A stretch of 15,393 bases of DNA from JADJNW01 sp046314415 (GTDB taxonomy: Bacteria > Bacteroidota > Bacteroidia > Chitinophagales > Saprospiraceae): positions 1-15,393 of the forward strand of contig JBKBWT010000138.1 in assembly GCA_046314415.1 (NCBI GenBank), given 5' to 3'. The notes below the pieces were generated by a model. It had not been told where the DNA came from. It saw nothing but the letters and a program-made list of their open reading frames with translations, and ran no database searches. The position numbers were made by a program, and so were the translations under genes. Shown in pieces: positions 1-7,568 of the stretch (the stretch's first letter is position 1; each line of letters opens with the position of its first letter).

Positions 1-292
1 TGTAGCTATTGGTGTGTGGTGATAATGTTCGTGCATTACACGCCACCGTAGCATGGGTGGGGCGTAGGATTTCGGCTGGCAGGACATCTGGGACGCCTCA
101 CCCATTTTGTGCTTCCTAAGCTGACTCTTTAAAACAAAATTGAAAACTTTTCTTTTGCTGCTCGTTTTGGGTTGTTCCATCTTGAATGTGGCATTAGCAG
201 GTAAGCGCCAGCCTTCCCCTTTTTTACTAATTTATTGCTCGTCTTCTTAATATGACATAGTTTGTTCATGTGATTTTCCTTTCCTTTTTAAA
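1..292. other. noncoding left edge with a signal-peptide-like remnant
   Basis: No confident gene is visible. Positions 1-80 are GC-rich with imperfect inverted repeats (for example CGCCACC near 41-47 against GGTGGGGCG near 55-63, with a 2-nt bulge). From 140 to 250 a 36-codon frame opens with TTG and reads LKTFLLLLVLGCSILNVALA, followed by GKRQPSP and a TAA stop. That has the shape of a signal or lipoprotein leader. The start is written A-TTG, so loss of one T would create an ATG. It may be a decayed gene, a sequencing error or chance. Confidence 0.4.
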
Positions 293-358
293 ATGCTTTA
301 CAAATTTTTAAAACCTTTTAAAGCCAGGTACATTGCTTTATTTCCAGCTTTTTTGTAA
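293..358 (+). CDS. possible 21-aa basic peptide (leader-like)
   Basis: A 22-codon frame (ATG at 293, TAA at 356) reads MLYKFLKPFKARYIALFPAF and one more leucine. It is basic and aromatic, with no recognised family. It ends 7 bp before a hairpin followed by five T, and a longer broken ORF starts 18 bp after that T run. Small ORF, terminator, then ORF is the layout expected of attenuation, but no regulatory codon run is present. The AT-rich upstream sequence fits Bacteroidota starts. The frame is short enough to be chance. Confidence 0.22.
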   Translation: MLYKFLKPFKARYIALFPAFL

Positions 359-365
359 TTTGAAT

Positions 366-390
366 CGTGCTTTGAAGGAAGCACGTTTTT
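366..390 (+). terminator. rho-independent terminator-like hairpin
   Basis: CGTGCTT (366-372) pairs perfectly with AAGCACG (379-385) across a 6-nt loop and is followed at once by TTTTT. It lies upstream of the broken ORF at 409, so it either ends a short transcript from the left or acts as an attenuator. Confidence 0.6.
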
Positions 391-408
391 ACTTCTTTTT
401 AAAGTACA

Positions 409-735
409 ATGGAGTTGGAGGAGAAGATTGCGGAAATTCTGGCTAGGGTTGACCTTTCAGGATTCACCGAGTTGATCGTAGGAAGCCATGCCAGGAGGTA
501 TGTCGTAGCTTTTACCCACAACGGCGAGTGGTCTTTGCGTTTACTAGCCTGTCAGGTGAGATTTTACGCCTTGTTTTACGACAATGTGACCCTTGGGTGA
601 TGGAAGGATCAGCAAGGGCAGGTTGTAGTGGACATCGGAACTTCTACCGACAGTCTGGAGGAGGCACTCACGTTGAAAAAGCTGCACCACCAGCAGGCGA
701 TTCGAGACACGTTGGAGCATGAGGAAATTTTCTAG
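409..735 (+). pseudogene. 108-codon ORF interrupted by one in-frame TGA
   Basis: The frame starts MELEEKIAEILARVDLSGF and runs 63 codons to TGA at 598-600. The same frame then continues open for 44 codons, beginning WKDQQGQVVVDIGTSTDSLE and ending LEHEEIF with TAG at 733-735. The downstream part is charged, helix-like and protein-like. No change of frame is needed to join the halves, so this looks like a nonsense mutation or base-call error in a small soluble protein. No family is recognised. A terminator begins 7 bp after the TAG. The alternative is that the 63-aa product is the real protein and the tail is not translated. A selenocysteine reading is unlikely because no supporting element is seen. 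Confidence 0.5.
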
Positions 736-742
736 TGCTCAA

Positions 743-774
743 GGGGGGATTTTCTTCCCCTCCCTCCTTTTTTT
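743..774 (+). terminator. terminator after the broken ORF
   Basis: GGGGGGA (743-749) pairs with TCCCTCC (761-767), with one G-U pair and an 11-nt loop, and is followed directly by seven T. An alternative stem uses 742-748 with 755-761. It lies 7 bp after the TAG at 735, which supports the longer 409-735 frame as one former gene. Confidence 0.55.
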
Positions 775-874
775 AAAGGGCAATTACTTTTCGGACGTGA
801 TCTTTCAGTTCCTTAATCTGGTTTTGTGGATACACTTTTCCATCCGTTAAGGAGAGTAGCAGGTACTTTTTCAT
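773..874 (-). CDS. possible 33-aa small protein, or gene tail
   Basis: On the minus strand an ATG at 874 opens a frame beginning MKKYLLLSLTDGKVYPQNQI and ending VIAL, with TAA at 773-775. The same frame is open 20 codons further up to a TTG at 934, reading LQDSIEKIQPAYLYLLLAST before the Met. The sequence looks protein-like: a hydrophobic patch, then a charged amphipathic tail. It lies 90 bp downstream of the coiled-coil gene in the same direction and converges on the broken ORF at 409-735. It may be a small real gene or the 3' remnant of one. No family is recognised. Confidence 0.3.
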   Translation of the reverse strand: MKKYLLLSLTDGKVYPQNQIKELKDHVRKVIAL

Positions 875-964
875 GGTACTGGCTAACAAAAGATAAAGGT
901 AAGCTGGTTGTATTTTTTCAATCGAATCTTGCAAGCAAAAAAACCGGGGTTTAGCTAGTTAAAA

Positions 965-1897
965 CTAGGTCAATTTCTTTTGTTCAGAATCTTCCTTTGC
1001 CGCTTCCAAGGCTGCTTTTAAATCCAAATATTTATTCTTATAGTTTCTCAAGTCTCGGAGTTCGCCATATTCCAGCATGTTTGCCCCAAAATTAGTAACG
1101 GAATTATATCCATACTGCCGGGAAAGGTTATCAAGGGTGCGCAGTCGTTCGTAATATTCATCCATGGAGGCATATCCCAGGTATTTTAGCGCTTTTAGCT
1201 CCAAAAACTTGTATTCACTCTCTCTGACTTTGAGAACCCCTTCGCGGGTGAGTAGTTTGAGGGCATCTTCCCGTAACTGTATCCTATGTTCCTTAATTTC
1301 TGCCTTGTCCCACAAGTTTGCCAGATAGTCCCGATCTCGCTTGAGTTCCAATCGATTCTCTTTGTGAATCAGTTGAATTTCTTTGATCTCCAAAGTGCGG
1401 TATTTTTTGAAAAAGTATTCTGCCATTGCCAGTTCTTTTTCTGCCTGTGCGATTTTCCAGAAGCTTTTATCCAGATGCAACATAAACTGTTGTCGTTTGA
1501 CTTCTTCGGCGGCTTTATCCACTTCGTGTAAGGCTATTTTCCGTGTAATATCAATTTCCCGAATATTTTGGCGGTTGGTGTCCTCGATCATTTTTCGATC
1601 AAAATCATTTTCTGCTTTATCCTGTTCGTTCAATCGTTTGCCAACTGCCACATCTGTCGCCTCTTTTTTCAAGCCCCAAAGTGCCTCTTCAATACGTGTT
1701 TTTTCGCGCTGTTGAGAGAAGTAAACTTCACTATCCCGATTTAAAATCACATTAAATAAGTCGGCAAAAGAACAATTCGTAGCATCTTGTTCCTGCTGAC
1801 GCTCTAAAGCCCGATGCCCTCTGCGGGAAGAGGGCATCGAAGCGGCAAGAAACAGGATCAGACAGAGCAAACCTGCAATAATTATTCCAATGGACAT
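965..1897 (-). CDS. single-span membrane-anchored coiled-coil protein
   Basis: The 310-aa product has an N-terminal hydrophobic segment (about residues 3-21, MSIGIIIAGLLCLILFLAAS). A long, highly charged, heptad-like helical region follows (about 60-240, rich in E, K, R and Q, with stretches such as KAAEEVKRQQF). The C-terminal third is Tyr/Leu-rich (GYASMDEYYERLRTLDNL), then a final helix. There is no catalytic motif. The topology suggests an inner-membrane anchored, mostly soluble filament or scaffold. It starts 5 bp after the stop of the DUF4407-like gene, so the two are almost certainly co-transcribed and probably interact. The function is unknown. A small palindrome (955-968) overlaps the stop codon, with a T run about 20 nt downstream, which could be a weak terminator. 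Confidence 0.85.
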   Translation of the reverse strand: MSIGIIIAGLLCLILFLAASMPSSRRGHRALERQQEQDATNCSFADLFNVILNRDSEVYFSQQREKTRIEEALWGLKKEATDVAVGKRLNEQDKAENDFDRKMIEDTNRQNIREIDITRKIALHEVDKAAEEVKRQQFMLHLDKSFWKIAQAEKELAMAEYFFKKYRTLEIKEIQLIHKENRLELKRDRDYLANLWDKAEIKEHRIQLREDALKLLTREGVLKVRESEYKFLELKALKYLGYASMDEYYERLRTLDNLSRQYGYNSVTNFGANMLEYGELRDLRNYKNKYLDLKAALEAAKEDSEQKKLT

Positions 1898-1902
1898 GAT
1901 AG

Positions 1903-2982
1903 CTATGACTTTAAAAGGTTATCCAAATCCAATCGCGGGAATAACTCTGGTTGTTTCTGCTCTACCTTTTGACCATTTGAATGATTGGCTTCATTGTTGG
2001 AATCGGCGTTCCCTTGAGTATTCTGGGAATTATCTTCAAATGATTCTTCTTCTTTCGCAAAACGCTGCCGAACGATCCTTTCAGCGCTGTGGTAGAGTTT
2101 CACTTTTTGATCTAGCGTAACAATTCGCCATTCCGCCCGGCTCATTTTTCTTTTGAAATAATTGTAGTAGAGGTAATCGGAATCCTGGTTTCTAAGCCTT
2201 ATAAAAATAGGCGCTCCTTCAAAAATCAAAATCACAATTCCAACAATCATTCCAAGAATATGCTTCAACCAAAAATGCTCTTGATAAACCACGATTCGGT
2301 TATAGACCGATAAGTCAGGTTTGCGCACCAGTTTTTCATTCATTAATTGGGTTACTTGCACCATGCTATCCTTTGTAGCTATCAGTCGAGCCTTTTGTCT
2401 GCGCAGTTCCATAATGTAAGTACCATTTGCTCTTACCCAGTCATTTCCATTAGCAGAGGCTTCTTTTAGCTCCTTTTCAACCTGCTGAATTTTTTCCTCA
2501 TAACTTTGCCGAACATCCATTACTTTATTTTCTAAAGCCATATTATGTTCGGCAACTTCCTGGTAAATGAAATCTTCGATTTTATTATTTGCTATCTTCA
2601 ACTGACTTCCATAAGAAAATACAACAGCGCTGGCGATCAAAAAAAGAATACGCACCCATAATTTCCTCAAATCCACATCATTAAAAAGAGACATATCATT
2701 TCCCATAATGAAAATAGCCCAGGCAAAAGCTGGCAGGGTAGCATAATCTTCTGAAATATTCATCGTTTTACAGACGTAAATTCCTAAGAAATAGACATTA
2801 CCAAACGTAAGCAATCCCGCCAGAAACACTGACCATCCAAACAGTTTCTGTTCATCTTCGTCCTTTTGGGAAATGACCCCGGAGCGCAAAGCATCCTTGT
2901 CTGTACCGGCAAAAGCGAAGGCAATTCGATCCCAGAGCCGATACTCTGTATAATGATTTTGGGAATATGATTTTTTGTTCAT
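1903..2982 (-). CDS. DUF4407-like four-helix membrane protein with coiled-coil loop
   Basis: From the ATG at 2982 the product is 359 aa. Hydrophobic segments lie at about residues 49-70 (GWSVFLAGLLTFGNVYFLGI), 82-96, 109-126 (ILFLIASAVVFSYG) and 241-262 (ILGMIVGIVILIFEGAPIF). Between the third and fourth lies a charged coiled coil (about 130-220). The C-terminal tail is hydrophilic, rich in Asn, Ser, Gln and Glu. This layout resembles DUF4407 membrane proteins; that family call is from memory of topology and is tentative. I chose 2982 (AAAAATC then ATGAACAAAAAA) because the upstream ATG at 3006 lies inside a perfect hairpin and adds only eight residues (MASLKLKI). It overlaps nothing and is 5 bp from the coiled-coil gene downstream. 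It could organise a membrane complex with that partner; this is inference. Confidence 0.85.
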   Translation of the reverse strand: MNKKSYSQNHYTEYRLWDRIAFAFAGTDKDALRSGVISQKDEDEQKLFGWSVFLAGLLTFGNVYFLGIYVCKTMNISEDYATLPAFAWAIFIMGNDMSLFNDVDLRKLWVRILFLIASAVVFSYGSQLKIANNKIEDFIYQEVAEHNMALENKVMDVRQSYEEKIQQVEKELKEASANGNDWVRANGTYIMELRRQKARLIATKDSMVQVTQLMNEKLVRKPDLSVYNRIVVYQEHFWLKHILGMIVGIVILIFEGAPIFIRLRNQDSDYLYYNYFKRKMSRAEWRIVTLDQKVKLYHSAERIVRQRFAKEEESFEDNSQNTQGNADSNNEANHSNGQKVEQKQPELFPRLDLDNLLKS

Positions 2983-2999
2983 GATTTTTAATTTTAGGG

Positions 3000-3033
3000 A
3001 AGCCATTCCATTACAATAATGGAATGGCTTTTT
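3000..3033. other. 14-bp perfect stem-loop between protease and DUF4407-like genes
   Basis: AAGCCATTCCATTA (3000-3013) pairs perfectly with TAATGGAATGGCTT (3017-3030) around a 3-nt loop. The T run (3029-3033) follows on the plus strand only, so as an intrinsic terminator it would act on plus-strand (antisense) transcription. On the minus strand, where the genes lie, it is a strong hairpin just upstream of the DUF4407-like start and could be a processing, stability or attenuation element. Confidence 0.75.
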
Positions 3034-3061
3034 AATCTAAAAATCTTTACGTTAATACAAA

Positions 3062-3859
3062 TCAGTAAAGCGCATCAAATGCTTGTTTATCGCATGGAGA
3101 AAAATCAACCCATGATTTTCGACCTTGACGCATCACGGATGCCGTATCAATGTTGTTTTTACATGATTTTGATACATTTGTGATTAAAGTGCCAGTACCT
3201 TCATCTGTATGATAAAACCCAATAGTATGTCCTATCTCGTGAACCATTGTTTTAGTTTTTTCTTCAGGTTTTAAATAACTCCCTTTCGTATTAATAGTTA
3301 TAGTAAGACCTGGGTCTCCTTCGTAAGGTAAGGAGGCACGGGCAGGAGTATTACTATTTCTTAAATCGCCTCCTTTAATATTGATTGCTTTTGCCATGCC
3401 TCTGCTACTAGATTGAACAGAAAATCTAACATTTCCATTCAACATATTCCATTCATCTTTGGCATCGTATAGTGCGTCAGACCAAGAAGAAGGAGTGCTT
3501 GATAACACATTAATTATTATCAATCGAGGAGGTTTTGGTGTACTAACCAAAGTTGCTCGGTAATGCTTTTTTTCTAAATTTTGATTGCCATAACTTACAT
3601 CATTTGTTTTGCCATAAATTTCCCAAAAACCTTCAATTGGGAAGGCTATATCCTCTTGAAAAATAATCTCATCTCCCTGTATTTCTAAATCTTTCTTATT
3701 TATTCCATAGTATTCAGAAATGTAATCCTTGATCTTCTGTATTTCCGCTTCATCATAAGTGCTCTCAATAGGCTTAACGTCTGTTTCGTTCGTATTACAT
3801 CCAACAAACACAAGTAAGGTTGTTGAAATAAACAGTAGTAAAAAGAATAACCTTTTCAT
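3062..3859 (-). CDS. M57-type (HEIGH) zinc metalloprotease, lipoprotein
   Basis: The 265-aa product opens with a lipoprotein signal ending in VGC (acylated Cys21), so it should be membrane-anchored and exported. The zinc site HEIGHTIGFYH is at residues 207-217, the metzincin HExxHxxGxxH pattern, with a Met-turn SVM (Met243) 26 residues after the third His. HEIGH is typical of the 'dual-action HEIGH' peptidase family M57 (Myxococcus protease B-like). About 60 residues after the signal may form a pro- or adaptor region. It probably cleaves proteins at the cell surface or in the periplasm; the substrate is unknown. It is upstream of and co-directional with the membrane pair (1903-2982, 965-1897), separated by a strong hairpin, so shared function is possible but not shown. 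The start is supported by the leader and an AT-rich upstream. Confidence 0.92.
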   Translation of the reverse strand: MKRLFFLLLFISTTLLVFVGCNTNETDVKPIESTYDEAEIQKIKDYISEYYGINKKDLEIQGDEIIFQEDIAFPIEGFWEIYGKTNDVSYGNQNLEKKHYRATLVSTPKPPRLIIINVLSSTPSSWSDALYDAKDEWNMLNGNVRFSVQSSSRGMAKAINIKGGDLRNSNTPARASLPYEGDPGLTITINTKGSYLKPEEKTKTMVHEIGHTIGFYHTDEGTGTLITNVSKSCKNNIDTASVMRQGRKSWVDFSPCDKQAFDALY

Positions 3860-4224
3860 GATTGATAGATTTATTGATTAAAAAATAGTTTACCTGGCTA
3901 ATTCTCATTAGTTATCAAGGCGATACAGTTTTAGTAACATAACCCATAAAAGCAAGTACTTTAAATTTGATCTCCATACCTCTATTCGTTCATATTACTC
4001 ACAATTTCTAATTTTTTGGAATAGGTAAAACCCAACTACTGAGAAAGCAGGATGGATGCCTGAGTTGAAGTGATATCTGCAAGTTTGCCCCGTTGGGAGC
4101 CGTCGTTTTATTTGAAAATTGGAACCTTATTAGGATTTGATGATGCTATTTAACCAGCTATCATTATAAGTGTCAAGTCTTGAAAACTAAAAATAAAAAA
4201 TTATAAATAAATAAAAATTAAAAT
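3860..4224. other. divergent intergenic region
   Basis: This stretch separates the minus-strand protease from the plus-strand small membrane protein, so promoters for both must lie here. A TAAATTTG at 3963-3970 matches the Bacteroidota -7 box TAnnTTTG on the plus strand, but I see no TTG at the usual -33 distance. The 60 bp before 4225 are almost pure A/T. No ORF or repeat of note. Confidence 0.5.
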
Positions 4225-4440
4225 ATGAAAACAACTTTTATTATCCTAGTCATTGTAGCTATCCTATTGGTCGGCGTAATAGATTATTTTCCTAAATTAA
4301 AGGCTCGGCTATTAGGTTGGCGATTAGGTACGATTGATGATGCCCGTCAAGCTTATGGAGAAGGAAACTTTGAACACAAGTACTTAGGCTCGTTCTTTAG
4401 AGAAGGATTTGTTTCCGTTTATCGCAAAAAGAAATCTTAG
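4225..4440 (+). CDS. small single-span membrane protein, unknown
   Basis: The 71-aa product has an N-terminal membrane helix (MKTTFIILVIVAILLVGVID) and then a basic, aromatic cytoplasm-type tail (FPKLKARLLGWRLGTIDDAR, later GSFFREGFVSVYRKKKS). No enzyme motif is seen. The AT-rich leader (AAATTAAAAT then ATG) fits a Bacteroidota start, and a clean terminator begins 16 bp after the stop, so it is probably a monocistronic unit independent of the kinase operon that follows. No family is recognised. Confidence 0.7.
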   Translation: MKTTFIILVIVAILLVGVIDYFPKLKARLLGWRLGTIDDARQAYGEGNFEHKYLGSFFREGFVSVYRKKKS

Positions 4441-4455
4441 TCGCAGAATTCCATG

Positions 4456-4481
4456 CAACACCTGTTATTACAGGTGTTTTT
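4456..4481 (+). terminator. rho-independent terminator after the 71-aa gene
   Basis: AACACCTGT (4457-4465) pairs with ACAGGTGTT (4470-4478) across a 4-nt loop and runs into TTTTT (4477-4481). It is the cleanest terminator in this half of the window. Confidence 0.8.
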
Positions 4482-4587
4482 CATTATCTCCATTTATCAA
4501 GTCCACTTTTATCCCTGAAAATAATGCATTCATAATACTTTCTTCGACAGGACTTTTCAATTTTTTAAAAAAAACTTATTTTTCAAC

Positions 4588-7563
4588 ATGACACCTAAAA
4601 TACTTTTAACATACCTGCTCGTATTCCTTTTCACTCTCGCACTAGAAGCTCAAAGTGGTAAATTGCCTGTTTATCACTATCCTTATAAATTATATTCCAT
4701 TCAAGATGGGCTTTCTCAGACCCAGTGTATGAGTATTTTTCAAGATTCTAAAGGCTTTATCTGGGTTGGCACCAAAGAAGGGATCAATCGATTCGATGGC
4801 TTACAGTTCATAAACTATAAAACCGATCCAATTTTTCCAAAAGACTATATTAAAGATATTGATGAGGATAAGAAAGGTCATATTTGGTTTACTAGCGATC
4901 AAGGTATTTATAAATATGACGGAGACACTTTGATTAATTATTTTGATTCTGATCATTATAAATTTATACCTCAGAATATCGAGTATGATCCTGAAATAAA
5001 CCAATTTTGGATTACAACACATACAGATAAATCTGGATTACAACTTGGTTTATTGGATTTAAATGGCAGAATCAAGCCTGCCCCTATTAAATTAGTAAAT
5101 ATAAAGGAAAAAGTTTCTGATATATGTTATGATAAGAATGGTCAAAGATTACTTTTATTAACATACCTACTAAATAATTTTTCTATATATGCTATTAAAA
5201 ACAAAAAAACAAATCTAATTCAGGCGTTCAATAGAGGTAAATTAAATTATCATATACATAAAGGGAAGGATTCGGAAGTATATCTTACTATTGATAATAC
5301 CATTTTAAAAATAGAAAAAAATAACAGTTTTACATTTATAGATCGATTTCCTTGTGATAATTGCTTCATTAGAGGATTTAATAATTTTTTAGTGGTCGAT
5401 TATAATGAATTTTTCCTGAAGCAAGAAAATGTTTGGATAAATGCCGGAATTGAACTAAATAGAGTAAATGATTTCATTTTATCAAAAGGTAATAATATTT
5501 GGGCTGCTACGGAAGAAGGGCTTGTTAAATTTTTAAGCTCCCCATTCCAACATTATCCGAAAGACAGAGGAATGTTAAGATATGTATGGGATATTAATGA
5601 AGGAAAAGATGGCGAGATGTGGTTTTCCTCTTATGGATTTGGATTAGCAGCGCTAAAAAATAATTCTTATACCTATCCTCCTGCTTATAATGGGGAGCTA
5701 AATAAAAGATATTTTTATATGGGTGGTATAACCACCTCGAAAGGAGATGTGCTATTTCCAGATGAGACGAATATCTTAGCGTATAATTCTACAAAAGGTT
5801 TTTATATATTAAAAGGCACTGAAAATCAAAAACCTGTTCTTTATATTTATGAGGATACTACAAACCAAAGGTTACTACTTGGAACTAATGGATTAAAAAT
5901 AATAGAACAAGATCAAACTGTCAAATTTTATGGTAATAAGGAGGGGTTAGACATAGAAAGATTTAGATATATAATTGCTATAGAAAAAGATAAAAATGAA
6001 AATTTTTGGTTAGCAAGCCATAGAGGATTAAGTAAATTTGATGGACGTAATTTCAAAAACTTTTATCCTAAGAAAGATATTAAAAGTGGTGTTGTTTCCA
6101 TCCATCGGGATTATAAAGATAATTTGTGGTTCGGCACTCATGATGGATTACTTTTATATAACTATAAAAAAGAATTGCCTCAGCCGGTACTCGAACAAGA
6201 ATTATCCGAAACTATAAACTTTATTACTTCTATTGATTCTTCTTACCTTATTGTAGGGTTATTAGATAAATTATTTATTTTAGATTTAAAAGCATATTAC
6301 AAAGGCTTGACCCGCTTTCATTATTTTGATAAAGACAGTGGTTACGATGGAGGTGAAGTGGGTCAAAATGCCTTCCTGGTTGATAAAAACAAAACCGTTT
6401 GGATAGCAACCAGTAATAATATTATTAGACTTTTTTCCGAACAATTAACCACTTTTGATACTTTAAAACCTTCTGTTTTTTTGTCAAATTTAGAGTTAAT
6501 TAAATTTTCTAATGGAGAAGTAACCAAGTCATTTAATCTCCTATTTAATAAAGATTCTCTTATAAAAATAAATTCAAAAGAAAATCATATAAGACTTCAC
6601 TGGCTAACAACCCATGAGAATAATCCATCCCAGATACGGTATCAATACAAGCTAGTGGGGTACGATACAGCTTGGTCTCCCTTAGCTAATCATAGATTTA
6701 TGACTTACACTAATTTATCCATTAAACAATATACTTTTCTTGTCAAAGCCTGCAAGTATGGGCGATGCTCCGAATCTAAAAGCATCAGTATTGAGGTCTA
6801 TCCATCGAATTTTTGGGAAAGATCGATTATAAAGAGTTTGTTGAGATTGAGGCTTTTGATTATAGGCATTTTCGTTTTATGGTTAATTAAAAAAGTACGT
6901 GATCGACATCGGAAGAACTTTTTAAAGCTTCAACACCAGTTAGACGTATTAAAATTAGAAAATATACATAATCAAGTTGAACCCCACTTCTTTTTTAATG
7001 CACTCCGTTCCATTTCGGATTTAGTTGGTACGGCACAAAAAAATTTCATAGCCGGGATTGGTCAGATGTTAAGACCTGTCATTCAAGGCAATAAAAATAT
7101 GATGCGAACCCTGGCAGAGGAAATAGCATATGTGGAAACCTATGTAGAGTTGGAAAATATAAAATTTGAAAACAGAATTAAGTTAACGGTTCAAATAGCT
7201 AGCAATGTAAATTTAGATGCACTTGTTCCAAAAACCATAATTCAAACTTTTGTCAACAATGCAGTTAAACATGGCTTAGAGGCAAAAAAAGGCGGAGAGA
7301 TAAAAGTTCTAATCAATCAAAATGTAGCGGATATTTCCATTTCCATCGAGGATAACGGTATTGGTAGAGTGGCTGCCAGTAAGAATAGTATCATTAGTAG
7401 TGGCAATGGTATCAGAATCATCCAGGAGACTTTAGAGTGGTTGAATCAAAACTATCCGGTTTTTCAAGGTTTCGTAAGGATTATTGATTTAAAAGACGAT
7501 TTAAATTTCCCTCTAGGAACAATGGTAAAAATTCACTTATATTCTAAATATCAACAACATTGA
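4588..7563 (+). CDS. LytS/YehU-type sensor histidine kinase with Reg_prop propeller
   Basis: The 991-aa product begins with a signal peptide (cleavage likely after LALEA, residue 21). A periplasmic two-component-regulator propeller spans about 35-630, with Reg_prop repeats such as IWVGTKEGINRFDG (58-71), IWFTSDQGIYKYDG and LWFGTHDGLLLYN. A Y_Y_Y domain (about 664-738) is followed by one transmembrane helix (751-767) and a His_kinase domain with phospho-acceptor His800 in QVEPHFFFNALRS. The HATPase has Asn890/Asn891 and His895 in the N box and DNGIG at 922-926. It should sense an extracytoplasmic ligand (often glycans in this family; inferred) and phosphorylate the regulator encoded just after it. 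The ATG is preceded by AT-rich sequence. The gene is strikingly AT-rich, with many AAT/ATT/TTA codons, unlike the T9SS gene at 13019, so recent transfer or a different history is possible. Confidence 0.95.
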   Translation: MTPKILLTYLLVFLFTLALEAQSGKLPVYHYPYKLYSIQDGLSQTQCMSIFQDSKGFIWVGTKEGINRFDGLQFINYKTDPIFPKDYIKDIDEDKKGHIWFTSDQGIYKYDGDTLINYFDSDHYKFIPQNIEYDPEINQFWITTHTDKSGLQLGLLDLNGRIKPAPIKLVNIKEKVSDICYDKNGQRLLLLTYLLNNFSIYAIKNKKTNLIQAFNRGKLNYHIHKGKDSEVYLTIDNTILKIEKNNSFTFIDRFPCDNCFIRGFNNFLVVDYNEFFLKQENVWINAGIELNRVNDFILSKGNNIWAATEEGLVKFLSSPFQHYPKDRGMLRYVWDINEGKDGEMWFSSYGFGLAALKNNSYTYPPAYNGELNKRYFYMGGITTSKGDVLFPDETNILAYNSTKGFYILKGTENQKPVLYIYEDTTNQRLLLGTNGLKIIEQDQTVKFYGNKEGLDIERFRYIIAIEKDKNENFWLASHRGLSKFDGRNFKNFYPKKDIKSGVVSIHRDYKDNLWFGTHDGLLLYNYKKELPQPVLEQELSETINFITSIDSSYLIVGLLDKLFILDLKAYYKGLTRFHYFDKDSGYDGGEVGQNAFLVDKNKTVWIATSNNIIRLFSEQLTTFDTLKPSVFLSNLELIKFSNGEVTKSFNLLFNKDSLIKINSKENHIRLHWLTTHENNPSQIRYQYKLVGYDTAWSPLANHRFMTYTNLSIKQYTFLVKACKYGRCSESKSISIEVYPSNFWERSIIKSLLRLRLLIIGIFVLWLIKKVRDRHRKNFLKLQHQLDVLKLENIHNQVEPHFFFNALRSISDLVGTAQKNFIAGIGQMLRPVIQGNKNMMRTLAEEIAYVETYVELENIKFENRIKLTVQIASNVNLDALVPKTIIQTFVNNAVKHGLEAKKGGEIKVLINQNVADISISIEDNGIGRVAASKNSIISSGNGIRIIQETLEWLNQNYPVFQGFVRIIDLKDDLNFPLGTMVKIHLYSKYQQH

Positions 7564-7568
7564 TTATG

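Noticed and set aside
528..722. A 64-codon plus-strand frame overlapping the broken ORF
   Set aside because: It overlaps the better frame (409-735), has a Cys/Gly/Arg-rich, non-protein-like composition, and ignores the terminator placed after 735.
1286..1715. Plus-strand frames antisense to the coiled-coil gene
   Set aside because: Low-complexity Phe/Ser/Cys products typical of the reverse of Lys/Glu-rich coding sequence.
4409..4591. A 60-codon frame spanning the terminator at 4456-4481
   Set aside because: It crosses a strong terminator, overlaps the 71-aa gene and runs into the kinase start.
7560..7568. TTG start for the LytTR regulator overlapping the kinase stop
   Set aside because: ATG codons at 7566 and 7569 follow at once, and family proteins begin close to the MYIDSIIVEDD segment.
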